DNA of 64,000 nucleotides from Streptomyces cirratus (lineage in GTDB: Bacteria > Actinomycetota > Actinomycetes > Streptomycetales > Streptomycetaceae): contig NZ_BMVP01000001.1 of the NCBI RefSeq assembly GCF_014650775.1, forward strand, positions 620,001 through 684,000. The letters are read 5' to 3'. The first letter of the stretch is position 1. Every line of letters begins with the position of its first letter. Below are positions 1-9,702 of the stretch, piece after piece. The notes under the pieces were generated by a model. It searched no databases. It saw only the letters and a list, made by a program, of their open reading frames with translations, and was not told the origin of the DNA. The position numbers were made by a program, and so were the translations under genes.

Positions 1-332
1 CCCGCAACGAACTGGACGCCATCGCCTACCAGGTCGAGAAGCGGCTGAGCGAGATGGGCGATGCCGCGCCCGCACACGAGAAGGCCCGCGCCGACATGCT
101 GGTGGCCGAGGCCCGCGAGGCGGTCAAGAACGAGGCCGGTGTGGACAAGGTCAGGCCCCTGGCCTCCGAACTCCAGCAGGTCTTCGCGGGACTGGCGGCA
201 CACCAGGCCGGAGCCCCCGCGGGCGGCCCGTCGGACGCCGGATCACCGAACGGATCCGGGCCCGCCGGCTCCGAGCCGGGCGGTGCCGGTGGCGACGACG
301 ACGTGATCGACGCCGAGTTCGACAAGGGCTGA
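1..332 (+). CDS. dnaK: DnaK (Hsp70) chaperone, C-terminal fragment
   Basis: This is the 3' end of an Hsp70 gene cut by the left edge; the first complete codon is at base 3. About 109 residues are visible. They cover the helical lid (pattern RNELDAIAYQVEKRL) and a Gly/Pro/Ser-rich linker ending in the acidic tail DDDVIDAEFDKG, typical of DnaK C-termini. DnaK binds unfolded protein in an ATP-driven cycle helped by DnaJ-type and GrpE partners, and both lie directly downstream. No ATPase domain is visible here. The pairing with CbpA/CbpM and ClpB rather than with a zinc-finger DnaJ and HspR suggests a secondary copy, which is an inference. Confidence 0.93.
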   Translation, partial: RNELDAIAYQVEKRLSEMGDAAPAHEKARADMLVAEAREAVKNEAGVDKVRPLASELQQVFAGLAAHQAGAPAGGPSDAGSPNGSGPAGSEPGGAGGDDDVIDAEFDKG

Positions 333-333
333 G

Positions 334-921
334 GTGCCCGCCATGCCGACCGAGCCCCAGGCACCCGATCCGACGCCGGAAGGCGCCGTGCAGCCGCCGC
401 GCGGGGACCTGCCCCCGGCCGGGCCGCCGGCCGACGGGGCCGCACCGGGCCCGGACGCGGCCACCGGTCCCGCCGGGCCCGACGACGAGTACACGCAGGC
501 GTTGAAGGACCTGGAGGACCGCTGGCGCCGCGCCCTGGCCGACCTCGACAACCTGCGCAAACGCCATGCCAGGGAGCTGGAGCGGGAACGCGCGGCCGAA
601 AGGGCGCGCACCGCCGCGGCGTTCCTGCAGGTCATCGACAACCTCGAACTCGCCCTCAGCCACGCGACCGCCGACCCCGGGGCGATCGTCGAGGGCGTCC
701 AGGCCGTGCGCGACCAGGCCGTGGACGTCCTCGAACGCCTCGGCTACCCGCGCGACGCCGAGACGGGAGTGCCTTTCGACCCCACCCGGCACGAGGTCGT
801 CGGCGTCGTCCAGGACCCCGGCGCGGAACCGAACACCGTGGTCCAGGTCGTCCGCCCCGGCTACGGCCGGCCGGACCGGCAGCTGCGGCCGGCAGCCGTG
901 ACCGTGGCGAAGCGGGAGTGA
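334..921 (+). CDS. grpE: Nucleotide exchange factor GrpE
   Basis: This encodes 195 aa, the usual actinobacterial GrpE length. A disordered Pro/Gly/Ala-rich N-terminus (about 1-48) is followed by the long dimer helix (around DEYTQALKDLEDRWRRALAD) and the GrpE core with DNLRKRHARE. The C-terminal beta domain contains VVQVVRPGYGRPDRQLRPA, close to the conserved V.EV...GY...R.LRPA block. GrpE releases ADP from DnaK. The gene starts one base after the dnaK stop; a second ATG at 343 is an alternative start. It is six bases from the next gene, so it is co-transcribed with dnaK and cbpA. Confidence 0.95.
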   Translation: MPAMPTEPQAPDPTPEGAVQPPRGDLPPAGPPADGAAPGPDAATGPAGPDDEYTQALKDLEDRWRRALADLDNLRKRHARELERERAAERARTAAAFLQVIDNLELALSHATADPGAIVEGVQAVRDQAVDVLERLGYPRDAETGVPFDPTRHEVVGVVQDPGAEPNTVVQVVRPGYGRPDRQLRPAAVTVAKRE

Positions 922-927
922 GCGGCG

Positions 928-1881
928 ATGGCACGCGACTTCTACGAGGTCCTCGGCGTCCCCCGCAACGCAGACCGGGACGAGATCCAGCGGGCCTACC
1001 GCGCCCTGGCCCGCAAGTACCACCCCGACGTCAACAAGGACCCCGGGGCGGAGAACCGGTTCAAGGAGGTCAACGAGGCGTTCAGCGTGCTGTCCGACCC
1101 CGGGCAGCGGGCGCGCTACGACCGGTTCGGCGAGGACTTCCGGAAGGTCCCCGAGGACTGGGAGGAACGGGTCGGTGCCGGCGCGGGAGGCGGCGGCTCC
1201 CGCTGGTCCTCCGGCGCGGGCGGTCCCCGCGTGCGGTACGGCACCACCGGCTTCGGCGGTCAGGACGCAGCAGGCGCCGAAGGGGTCGACTTCGAGGACC
1301 TGTTCGGCTCGTTCTTCGGCGGCGGCGGGCGCATGCGCGTCCCCGGGGCCGACCAGGAGGCCGAACTGCCGCTCACCGTCGAGGAGGCGTACCGCGGCGG
1401 CCGCCGGACCGTCACCCTCGCCGGGCCGTCCGGGCAGCGTCGCTACGAGGTCGACGTGCCGCCCGGGACCACGGACGGGCAGCGCATCCGGCTCGCGGGC
1501 GAGGGCGGCCGCAGCAACGGCGACGCCCCCGCGGGAGACCTGTACCTGCGGGTGCGGATCCAACCGCACCCCCGGTTCCGCCTCGACGGCCGGGACGTCC
1601 ACGTGCAGCTTCCGGTCACCCCCTGGGAGGCCGCGCTGGGTGCGAACGTGCCCGTGCCCACTCCGAGCGGCGCCACGGCGAAGGTGAACGTGCCCGCGGG
1701 GTCCTCCAGCGGCCGCCGGCTGCGGCTGCGCGGCGAGGGCATGCCCGGGCGGCGCGGCGCGAACGGCGACCTGTACGCCGAGCTCCGCATCATGGTGCCG
1801 CCCCGGCTCGGCGACCGGGAGCGGGAGCTGTTCGAGGAACTCGCCACCGTCTCCTCGTTCGACCCCAGGAGGACCCGATGA
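928..1881 (+). CDS. cbpA: DnaJ-family co-chaperone CbpA type (J domain, no zinc finger)
   Basis: This encodes 317 aa. Residues 1-70 form a J domain with the HPD motif at 32-34, which stimulates DnaK ATPase activity. A Gly-rich stretch (about 77-140) follows, then the two beta-sandwich substrate-binding domains (about 145-300). No CxxCxGxG repeats are present, so this is a type II, CbpA-like J protein rather than canonical DnaJ. It overlaps the downstream cbpM gene by four bases (ATGA), which implies translational coupling. A dnaJ2 label would be equally defensible. Confidence 0.93.
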   Translation: MARDFYEVLGVPRNADRDEIQRAYRALARKYHPDVNKDPGAENRFKEVNEAFSVLSDPGQRARYDRFGEDFRKVPEDWEERVGAGAGGGGSRWSSGAGGPRVRYGTTGFGGQDAAGAEGVDFEDLFGSFFGGGGRMRVPGADQEAELPLTVEEAYRGGRRTVTLAGPSGQRRYEVDVPPGTTDGQRIRLAGEGGRSNGDAPAGDLYLRVRIQPHPRFRLDGRDVHVQLPVTPWEAALGANVPVPTPSGATAKVNVPAGSSSGRRLRLRGEGMPGRRGANGDLYAELRIMVPPRLGDRERELFEELATVSSFDPRRTR

Positions 1882-2242
1882 GAGACCGCCCGCCCAATAC
1901 GGGCCGGCCGCCGGAGCGGACGGCCCCGGTGACGGCGCGCGTGCAGTACGCGATCGTGCCCGTGCCCAGGCTCTCCCTGGACACCGTGGCCCGCCGCTCC
2001 GGCCTCCATCCCGATCTGATCCGCCGGTTCGTGGCCCTCGGGCTGGTGGACGCCGACCGCGACGCCTCCGGAGGGCTCGCGTTCGGCCCCACGGCACCGG
2101 CCGAGCTGGCCCGCGTCCAGCGACTGCGTACCGGGCTGTGCCTCAACTACGCGTCCCTCGGGCTGGTGCTCGACCTGCTCGACCGCATCAGCCTGCTGGA
2201 AGCCGCACTGCGCCGCGCCGGCACGAGGAGTGATACACCGCC

Positions 2243-2252
<10 letters not shown>
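1878..2252 (+). CDS. cbpM: MerR-like chaperone modulator CbpM
   Basis: This encodes 124 aa, starting at the ATG that overlaps the cbpA stop. The core resembles a MerR winged helix: [19 protein letters not shown], then [14 protein letters not shown], then a leucine-rich helix ([20 protein letters not shown]). CbpM proteins bind and inhibit the CbpA J domain, and the location directly after cbpA supports that role. HspR, a related MerR-like repressor of dnaK operons, is the main alternative, but I see no HspR-type C-terminal extension. The 3' end overlaps clpB by ten bases. Confidence 0.8.
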
Positions 2253-4878
<2,626 letters not shown>

Positions 4879-4882
<4 letters not shown>

Positions 4883-5337
4883 GCACCGCGCCCGCGACGA
4901 CCGTCACGTGTCCGCACTGCGGCCGCGGCAACCGGGTTCCCGCGGCCGCCGAGGGAAGCCCCCGGTGCGGCAACTGCAAGCAGCCGCTGCCCTGGATCGT
5001 GGACGCGGGCGACGACGACTTCGCGGAGGTCGTGGAAGGAGCCACCGTGCCCGTCGTGGTCGACCTGTGGGCCACCTGGTGCGGCCCCTGCCGCATGGTC
5101 AGTCCGGCGCTGCAGAAGGTCGCCACCGACCTCGCCGGCCGCATCAAACTGGCCAAGGTCGACATCGACAAGAACCCCCGGCTCTCGCAGCGGTTCGAGG
5201 TCCAGGCCGTGCCGACGCTCCTGGTCCTCGACCGGGGAAGGACCGTCGCCCGACAGGCGGGAGCCGCGCCCGCACCCGCCCTGCGCCAGTGGGTGGAACA
5301 GTCCCTCGCAGGCCGTCAACCCGCCCCAGGAGGATGA
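4879..5337 (+). CDS. Thioredoxin with N-terminal zinc-binding motif (Trx2/TrxC type)
   Basis: This encodes 152 aa. Two CxxC pairs at Cys11/Cys14 and Cys30/Cys33 form a zinc-ribbon-like N-terminus as in TrxC (thioredoxin 2). A thioredoxin fold follows with active site WCGPC at 67-71 and the cis-Pro loop QAVPTLLVL. It should act as a cytoplasmic disulfide reductase. In TrxC-type proteins the zinc site is oxidation-sensitive, which fits a stress operon. It is translationally coupled to clpB (4-base overlap), and its stop overlaps the first in-frame ATG of the next ORF. Confidence 0.93.
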
Positions 5338-5342
5338 TCGCG

Positions 5343-5606
5343 ATGACCCTACCTGCCGACCCCCACCTCGCCCTGGTACGCCCCGTCGAGCCGCACACCC
5401 TGGAGGGATGCGAGGAATGCCTGCGGATCGGCTCCCCATGGGTCCACCTCAGGCTGTGCCTGACCTGCGGGCACGTCGGCTGCTGCGACTCCTCCCCGCA
5501 GCGGCACGCACGCCGTCACTCCGCCGCCGACGGCCATCCGATCGTGGCGTCGATGGAACCCGGCGAGGACTGGCGGTGGTGTTTCGTCCACGAGGCGTTG
5601 GTGTGA
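5343..5606 (+). CDS. Small UBP-type zinc finger protein
   Basis: This encodes 87 aa. The Cys/His pattern is C23-x2-C26, C39-x2-C42, C47, then H54, H58/H59 and H65, matching the UBP (BUZ/HUB) zinc finger that binds ubiquitin C-termini in eukaryotic deubiquitinases. The GDP/GHPI-like segment ADGHPIVAS is present. An AGGAGG at 5328-5333 is well spaced from the ATG at 5343 but abuts the in-frame ATG at 5334, so I prefer 5343. Its stop overlaps the start of the next gene by one base. In bacteria the ligand is unknown; C-terminal tails of partner proteins are a possibility (inference). Confidence 0.85.
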   Translation: MTLPADPHLALVRPVEPHTLEGCEECLRIGSPWVHLRLCLTCGHVGCCDSSPQRHARRHSAADGHPIVASMEPGEDWRWCFVHEALV

Positions 5607-7387
5607 TGTCCGGCGACGGCGCGCTGCCGCGCGAGGACCCGGCCCCGGCGGAGCCGGAGGACGTCACGCCCTTCGAGACTCCCGACGTCTACGGCGCCTA
5701 CCCACGGCTGTCGGACGACCAGATAGCCCGCCTGGCAGAACACGGCGAGCGGCGTGAGATGCGCCCGGACGACGTGCTGATCCGCGAGGGCGAGCGCTGC
5801 GAGACGTTCTTCGTCGTCCTCAGCGGCTCCGCCGCGATCGTCGAGGACTACGGCACACCCGACGAACACGTGCTCCGCGTGCACGGCCCGGGTCGCTTCC
5901 TCGGCGAACTCGGCCTCCTGCACGGACAGGTGGCCTTCTACACCGCCGTCGCCAGGGAACCGGGAGAAGTCCTCGTCCTCTCCGTGGACGAGCTGCGCCG
6001 CCTGGTCACCCGCGACCCGGTCCTCGGCGATCTCGTGCTGCGCGCGTGCCTGGGCCGCCGCGCCCTGCTGGTCGGGCAGGGGGCCGGCTTCCGCATCATC
6101 GGTTCGCGCTACTCCCCCGACACCCGGCGGCTGCGCGAGTTCGCAGCCCGGAACCGGCTGCCCCACCGCTGGGTCGACCTGGAGACGGACGAGGAGGCCG
6201 AGGCGCTGCTCCGCCGCTTCGGCGTCAAGCCGGAGGAAACCCCCCTCGTCATCTGGCGCGACACCACCCTGCTGCGCAATCCCGGCAACGCGGAACTCGC
6301 CCGGCTGATCGGTCTGCCCCAGCTGGCGGCGTCGAACGGCCGGGGCGACCTCCTCGTGATCGGCTCCGGGCCGGCCGGGCTCGCCGCCGCGGTGCACGCC
6401 GCCTCCGAGGGCCTGAGCACCACCGTCGTGGAGGCGGTCGCCACCGGCGGCCAGGCAGGGACCTCGTCCCGCATCGACAACTGCTTCGGCTTCCCCTCCG
6501 GCATCTCCGGCGCCGAACTCACCGAACGCGGAGTGCTCCAGGCGACCAAGTTCGGCGCAGGGATCAGTGTCCCGGCGGAGGCCACCCGGCTCGAACCGCG
6601 CGACGATCACTACGCCGTGACCTTCGCCGACGGCACGGAGATCACCGCCCGCACCGTCCTCCTGGCCACCGGCGCCCGCTACCGACGGCTGACCATCCCC
6701 GGCATCGAACGCCTGGAGGGGACCAGCGTCCACTACTCGGCGACCCTGTACGAGGCCCAGCAGTGCCGCACCGACCCCATCGCCGTGGTCGGCGGCGGCA
6801 ACTCCGCGGGCCAGGCGGTCCTTTTCCTCGCCGCGTACTCGCCCAAGGTGTACCTGCTGGTCCGCGGGGCGGACCTCGCCACCCACATGTCCCGCTACCT
6901 GATCGATCAGGTCGAACGGCATCCGCGGGTGGAAACGCTGTTGCACACGGAGGCCACGGAAGTCATCGGCGAAGAGGCCCTGGAGGCGGTCGACGTGGTG
7001 GACAACCGTACGGGGCAGCACCGCCGTCTCGCCGTCCGGGCCCTGTTCGTCTTCACCGGTGCCGACCCCGACACGGGCTGGCTGTCCGACACCCTCGCGC
7101 TCGACGCCCGCGGCTTCGTACTCACCGGATCCGAGGCCCAAGCCCGCTCGGCCCCCACGGTGTGGGAGGGCCTGGACCGCAACTGCCTGACCCTGGAGAC
7201 CAGCCTGCCCGGCGTCTTCGCGGCCGGCGACATCCGCAGCGGTTCGGTGAAACGGGTCGCATCGGCGTCGGGTGAAGGAGCGATGGCCGTCCACTTCGTA
7301 CACCGGCACCTGGGGACCACCCCCACGCCCGGCCACACCGACGACTCCCCGCGGACCCGCCGCAAGGAGTCCGCATGGCTCGCGTGA
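5606..7387 (+). CDS. Fusion of cyclic-nucleotide-binding domain, thioredoxin-like segment and thioredoxin-reductase-like FAD/NAD(P) oxidoreductase
   Basis: This encodes 593 aa. Residues about 31-150 form a CRP-type cNMP-binding beta-roll (GRFLGELGLLHGQ), but the usual cassette Arg is replaced (AFYTAVA). Residues about 160-245 look like a thioredoxin/glutaredoxin-type segment without a CxxC. From about 250 there is a TrxR-like flavoprotein: FAD motif GSGPAG near 252, NAD(P) motif VVGGGNSAG near 394, and C-terminal GVFAAGDIRSG near 535. The TrxR redox CxxC preceding the NAD(P) motif is absent (YSATLYEAQQ there). Related fusions in actinobacteria are annotated as FAD-dependent oxidoreductases; the substrate is unknown. 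It is probably cytoplasmic. The ATG overlaps the previous stop. Confidence 0.88.
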   Translation: MSGDGALPREDPAPAEPEDVTPFETPDVYGAYPRLSDDQIARLAEHGERREMRPDDVLIREGERCETFFVVLSGSAAIVEDYGTPDEHVLRVHGPGRFLGELGLLHGQVAFYTAVAREPGEVLVLSVDELRRLVTRDPVLGDLVLRACLGRRALLVGQGAGFRIIGSRYSPDTRRLREFAARNRLPHRWVDLETDEEAEALLRRFGVKPEETPLVIWRDTTLLRNPGNAELARLIGLPQLAASNGRGDLLVIGSGPAGLAAAVHAASEGLSTTVVEAVATGGQAGTSSRIDNCFGFPSGISGAELTERGVLQATKFGAGISVPAEATRLEPRDDHYAVTFADGTEITARTVLLATGARYRRLTIPGIERLEGTSVHYSATLYEAQQCRTDPIAVVGGGNSAGQAVLFLAAYSPKVYLLVRGADLATHMSRYLIDQVERHPRVETLLHTEATEVIGEEALEAVDVVDNRTGQHRRLAVRALFVFTGADPDTGWLSDTLALDARGFVLTGSEAQARSAPTVWEGLDRNCLTLETSLPGVFAAGDIRSGSVKRVASASGEGAMAVHFVHRHLGTTPTPGHTDDSPRTRRKESAWLA

Positions 7388-7518
7388 CTCCGACCGGGAC
7401 GAAGCAGCGGAAGTCACCGGGCAGGTCCTGAGCGGCCGGCCGGATCAGCCCCCGGGGAGGTCCTGTTCGGCAAGGCCGACCTCGTCGGCTGAGCGCACGG
7501 CGCGGAAGGAGGGCAGCG

Positions 7519-8688
7519 ATGGGCCCCGCCCGGTCTTCCCTCCCTTCCCGCCGGAGCGTTCTGGTCCTCGACGCCGGTTCCTCCAGCCTTCACCTCACCC
7601 TCTTCTCGGCCGACGGCACCCGGATCGCGGGCAGGGACTCGTCAGAGCCGCCCGGTCCCGAGTCCGCAAGGGACCTGCGGGACTTCCTGGCCACCGTGCC
7701 CCCGCCCGCCGCCGTGGGTCACCGTCTCGTCCACGGCGGTCCGCGCCTGACGCACCACATGGTGATCGACGGACGGGTCCGCCAACTGCTGGAAGACGCC
7801 GCGAACCTGGCGCCGCTGCACCTGCCGCCCGCCCTCACCGTGGTGGACACGGCCCGGGAGCTGCTGCCGGACCTGCCCCACGTGGCCTGCTTCGACACCG
7901 TGTTCCACCGCGACCTGCCGCCCGCCGCCCGTGACTACGCCGTGCCGCAGCGGTGGCGTAACGAGTACGGGGTGCGGCGCTACGGTTTCCACGGGCTGTC
8001 CTACGCGTGGTGCCTGGAACGGACCGCCGAGGTGCTGGAGCGGCCTGCCGGCGGTCTCCAGGCCGTGCTCGTCCATCTGGGCGGCGGCTGCTCCGCGTGC
8101 GCGGTCCGTGACGGCCGCAGCGTGGACACCACCATGGGCCTCACCCCGCTGGAGGGACTGGTGATGAGCCGCCGCAGCGGCAGCGTCGACCCCGGCGCCC
8201 TGCTGTGGCTGCAGCGCCGCCACGGCCTGACCGCTCGTGAGCTGGAAGAGGACCTCCACCTGCGCTCCGGTCTCCTCGGCCTCTCCGGCACGTCCGGGGA
8301 CACCCGGGACCTGGTGCGGGCGCGCGGGCGGGGGGACGCCTCCGCCGAGACGGCGCTCGCCGTGTTCGTGCACGGCTGCCGGCGCGGCATCGCCGCCATG
8401 GCGGCCTCGCTGGACCGCCTGGACGCGCTGGTCTTCACCGGCGAGATCGGCGAGGACCAGCCCGAGGTGCGCGAGGAGGTGTGCGCGGGACTCCGGGTCC
8501 TCGGCGTAGGGGCCGGTCTGGCGGTCCCGCCGCTGGAGGAGCTGTTCGAGGAGGGCGCACGCAGGGTCGACGTCCCCGGCGCAGGCGTGCCCGTCATCGT
8601 CGTCGCGACCGGCGAGACGCAGCAGATCGCCGTCGAGACCCGCCGCGTCCTGGAGGGACGTGCCGCACCCCTCGCACCGTCCGCCTGA
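7519..8688 (+). CDS. ackA: Acetate kinase (divergent)
   Basis: This encodes 389 aa, the family length. Landmarks of acetate/propionate kinases are present: DAGSSSLHLTLF at the N-terminus, GHRLVHGG, CFDTVFHRDLP, RRYGFHG, SVDTTMGLTPLEGLVM, RSGSVDPG, FTGEIGED and a C-terminal ATGET. Several positions differ from textbook AckA: HLGGGC in place of HLGNG, and LSYAWC after GFHG where TSHxYV is usual. It interconverts acetate and acetyl phosphate. AAGGAGG sits 8 bases before the ATG. A 131-base gap separates it from the flavoprotein gene, and no pta is adjacent. Substrate preference could be altered. Confidence 0.9.
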   Translation: MGPARSSLPSRRSVLVLDAGSSSLHLTLFSADGTRIAGRDSSEPPGPESARDLRDFLATVPPPAAVGHRLVHGGPRLTHHMVIDGRVRQLLEDAANLAPLHLPPALTVVDTARELLPDLPHVACFDTVFHRDLPPAARDYAVPQRWRNEYGVRRYGFHGLSYAWCLERTAEVLERPAGGLQAVLVHLGGGCSACAVRDGRSVDTTMGLTPLEGLVMSRRSGSVDPGALLWLQRRHGLTARELEEDLHLRSGLLGLSGTSGDTRDLVRARGRGDASAETALAVFVHGCRRGIAAMAASLDRLDALVFTGEIGEDQPEVREEVCAGLRVLGVGAGLAVPPLEELFEEGARRVDVPGAGVPVIVVATGETQQIAVETRRVLEGRAAPLAPSA

Positions 8689-8710
8689 CGCCACGACCGC
8701 CCCTGGAAAC

Positions 8711-8750
8711 ACAAAAGCCGCAGGTGAAAACGATTCTTCACCTGCGGCTC
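8711..8750 (-). terminator. Intrinsic terminator after the CAT tRNA
   Basis: A 13-bp perfect stem (8717-8729 with 8738-8750, 8-base loop) is followed on the minus strand by TTTTGTG. It lies directly 3' of the minus-strand tRNA and also sits in the convergent gap after the acetate kinase gene. Confidence 0.8.
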
Positions 8751-8755
8751 GCAGT

Positions 8756-8829
8756 GGGGCGGGTGGGACTCGAACCCACGGCCGACGGATTATGAGTCCG
8801 CTGCTCTAACCGGCTGAGCTACCGCCCCT
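8756..8829 (-). tRNA. tRNA with CAT anticodon, probably tRNA-Ile2, otherwise elongator tRNA-Met
   Basis: This is a 74-nt cloverleaf on the minus strand with acceptor stem GGGGCGG/CCGCCCC, D arm GCTC/GAGC, anticodon loop CTCATAA and T arm GTGGG-TTCGAGT-CCCAC. The discriminator is A and no CCA is encoded. It is not initiator tRNA, because the acceptor is fully paired. The anticodon arm context AGAGCAG..CTCATAA resembles bacterial Ile2, where TilS modifies C34 to lysidine so that AUA is read as Ile. Elongator Met shares the anticodon, so the identity is inferred. Confidence 0.92.
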
Positions 8830-8963
8830 CTACGGCGTGGCGCGTACATGTGTGCGCGCCGTCTGCCGCAGCATAGCCGCTCATACGATCTGCTGCCTCG
8901 CATGATCGGCTTCGCCTGCCCAGGAAGACCGTGCCGGGCGCTGCCCGGTTCCGGGTTCGGGGC

Positions 8964-8993
8964 AAAAAAGAAGAGGACCCGCCCGGGGTCCTC
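8964..8993 (-). terminator. Intrinsic terminator after the tRNA-Asn pair
   Basis: An 8-bp stem (8973-8980 with 8986-8993, 5-base loop) is followed on the minus strand by TTCTTTTTTG. It is placed just 3' of the two tRNA-Asn genes. Confidence 0.8.
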
Positions 8994-9003
8994 GTCTTCG
9001 GTG

Positions 9004-9076
9004 CTCCCCCGACTGGACTCGAACCAGTAACCTGCCGGTTAACAGCCGGCTGCTCTGCCAATTGAGCTACAGGGGA
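9004..9076 (-). tRNA. tRNA-Asn (GTT), copy 2 of a tandem pair
   Basis: This is a 73-nt cloverleaf on the minus strand: acceptor TCCCCTG/CGGGGGA, anticodon loop CTGTTAA with anticodon GTT, T loop TTCGAGT, discriminator G, no encoded CCA. It is identical to the copy at 9082-9154 and lies downstream of it in the same transcript. Confidence 0.96.
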
Positions 9077-9081
9077 TCGCG

Positions 9082-9154
9082 CTCCCCCGACTGGACTCGA
9101 ACCAGTAACCTGCCGGTTAACAGCCGGCTGCTCTGCCAATTGAGCTACAGGGGA
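9082..9154 (-). tRNA. tRNA-Asn (GTT), copy 1 of a tandem pair
   Basis: This is a 73-nt tRNA identical to the one at 9004-9076, separated by five bases. The repeat unit is 78 bp and includes flanking bases, which suggests a recent tandem duplication or ongoing gene conversion. It is promoter-proximal on the minus strand; the TA-rich stretch around 9218-9230 upstream is a possible -10 area. Confidence 0.96.
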
Positions 9155-9299
9155 TTGCTGCGGTGCGCCGAACAGCCCACCTCCGGCCTTGCCGAAGGGC
9201 GAGCGCCCGTTGCGAGTCATAGATTAGCGCAAGCAGGGGGGTGCTCCGCCAATCGGTATCGGCAGTGGGCCGGGCACCACACGACGAAGGGTGGCAAGC

Positions 9300-9599
9300 A
9301 TGCGGTACAAGGTCACGTTCGCGATCGGACTGGCCGTCGGGTACGTGCTCGGGACCCGGGCCGGGCGCGAGCGGTACGAGCAGCTGAAGAAGTCGGCGCG
9401 GGAGGTCGCGCAGACGCCGGCGGTGCGCAACGCCGCCGAGACCGCCGGTCAGGCCGGGCGCGCCTACGCGGGCAAGGCCTTCGCCGTGGTGGGCGACAAG
9501 GTCGGCGACAAGCTGCCGGAATCCCTCTCGGAACGGGTCCGTACGCTGCGCGGCCGGGGCCGCTCCGGCGAGGACGAGTGGGGTACGAGCAACACCTGA
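9300..9599 (+). CDS. YtxH-like small membrane-associated protein
   Basis: This encodes 99 aa. The N-terminus MRYKVTFAIGLAVGYVLG is a single hydrophobic segment with the GYxLGxRAGRERYEQL signature of YtxH/DUF3618-like actinobacterial proteins. An amphipathic helical region with Ala/Lys/Glu repeats follows, then a polar tail. The function is unknown; related proteins are small and helical and are linked to stress. A GTG at 9291 in the same frame is an alternative start, but the AAGG at about 9287-9290 is better spaced for 9300. An imperfect GC hairpin around 9614-9650, followed by GTTT, may terminate it. Confidence 0.8.
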   Translation: MRYKVTFAIGLAVGYVLGTRAGRERYEQLKKSAREVAQTPAVRNAAETAGQAGRAYAGKAFAVVGDKVGDKLPESLSERVRTLRGRGRSGEDEWGTSNT

Positions 9600-9702
9600 C
9601 GGTGACGGCGAAGCGGCGGGCTCCGGAACTTTCCGGGGCCCGCGGCGTTTGCGTGCCTACTCGGCGGTCACGACCGCCGCGCGGTGCGGCAGAATTCTCC
9701 GC

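Noticed and set aside
1-400. CIRCE or HAIR-type heat-shock operator for the dnaK operon
   Set aside because: The operon promoter lies left of the window; no such inverted repeat was found near the visible genes.
9003-9160. CRISPR-like direct repeat
   Set aside because: The repeated units are complete tRNA-Asn genes, not repeats with unique spacers.
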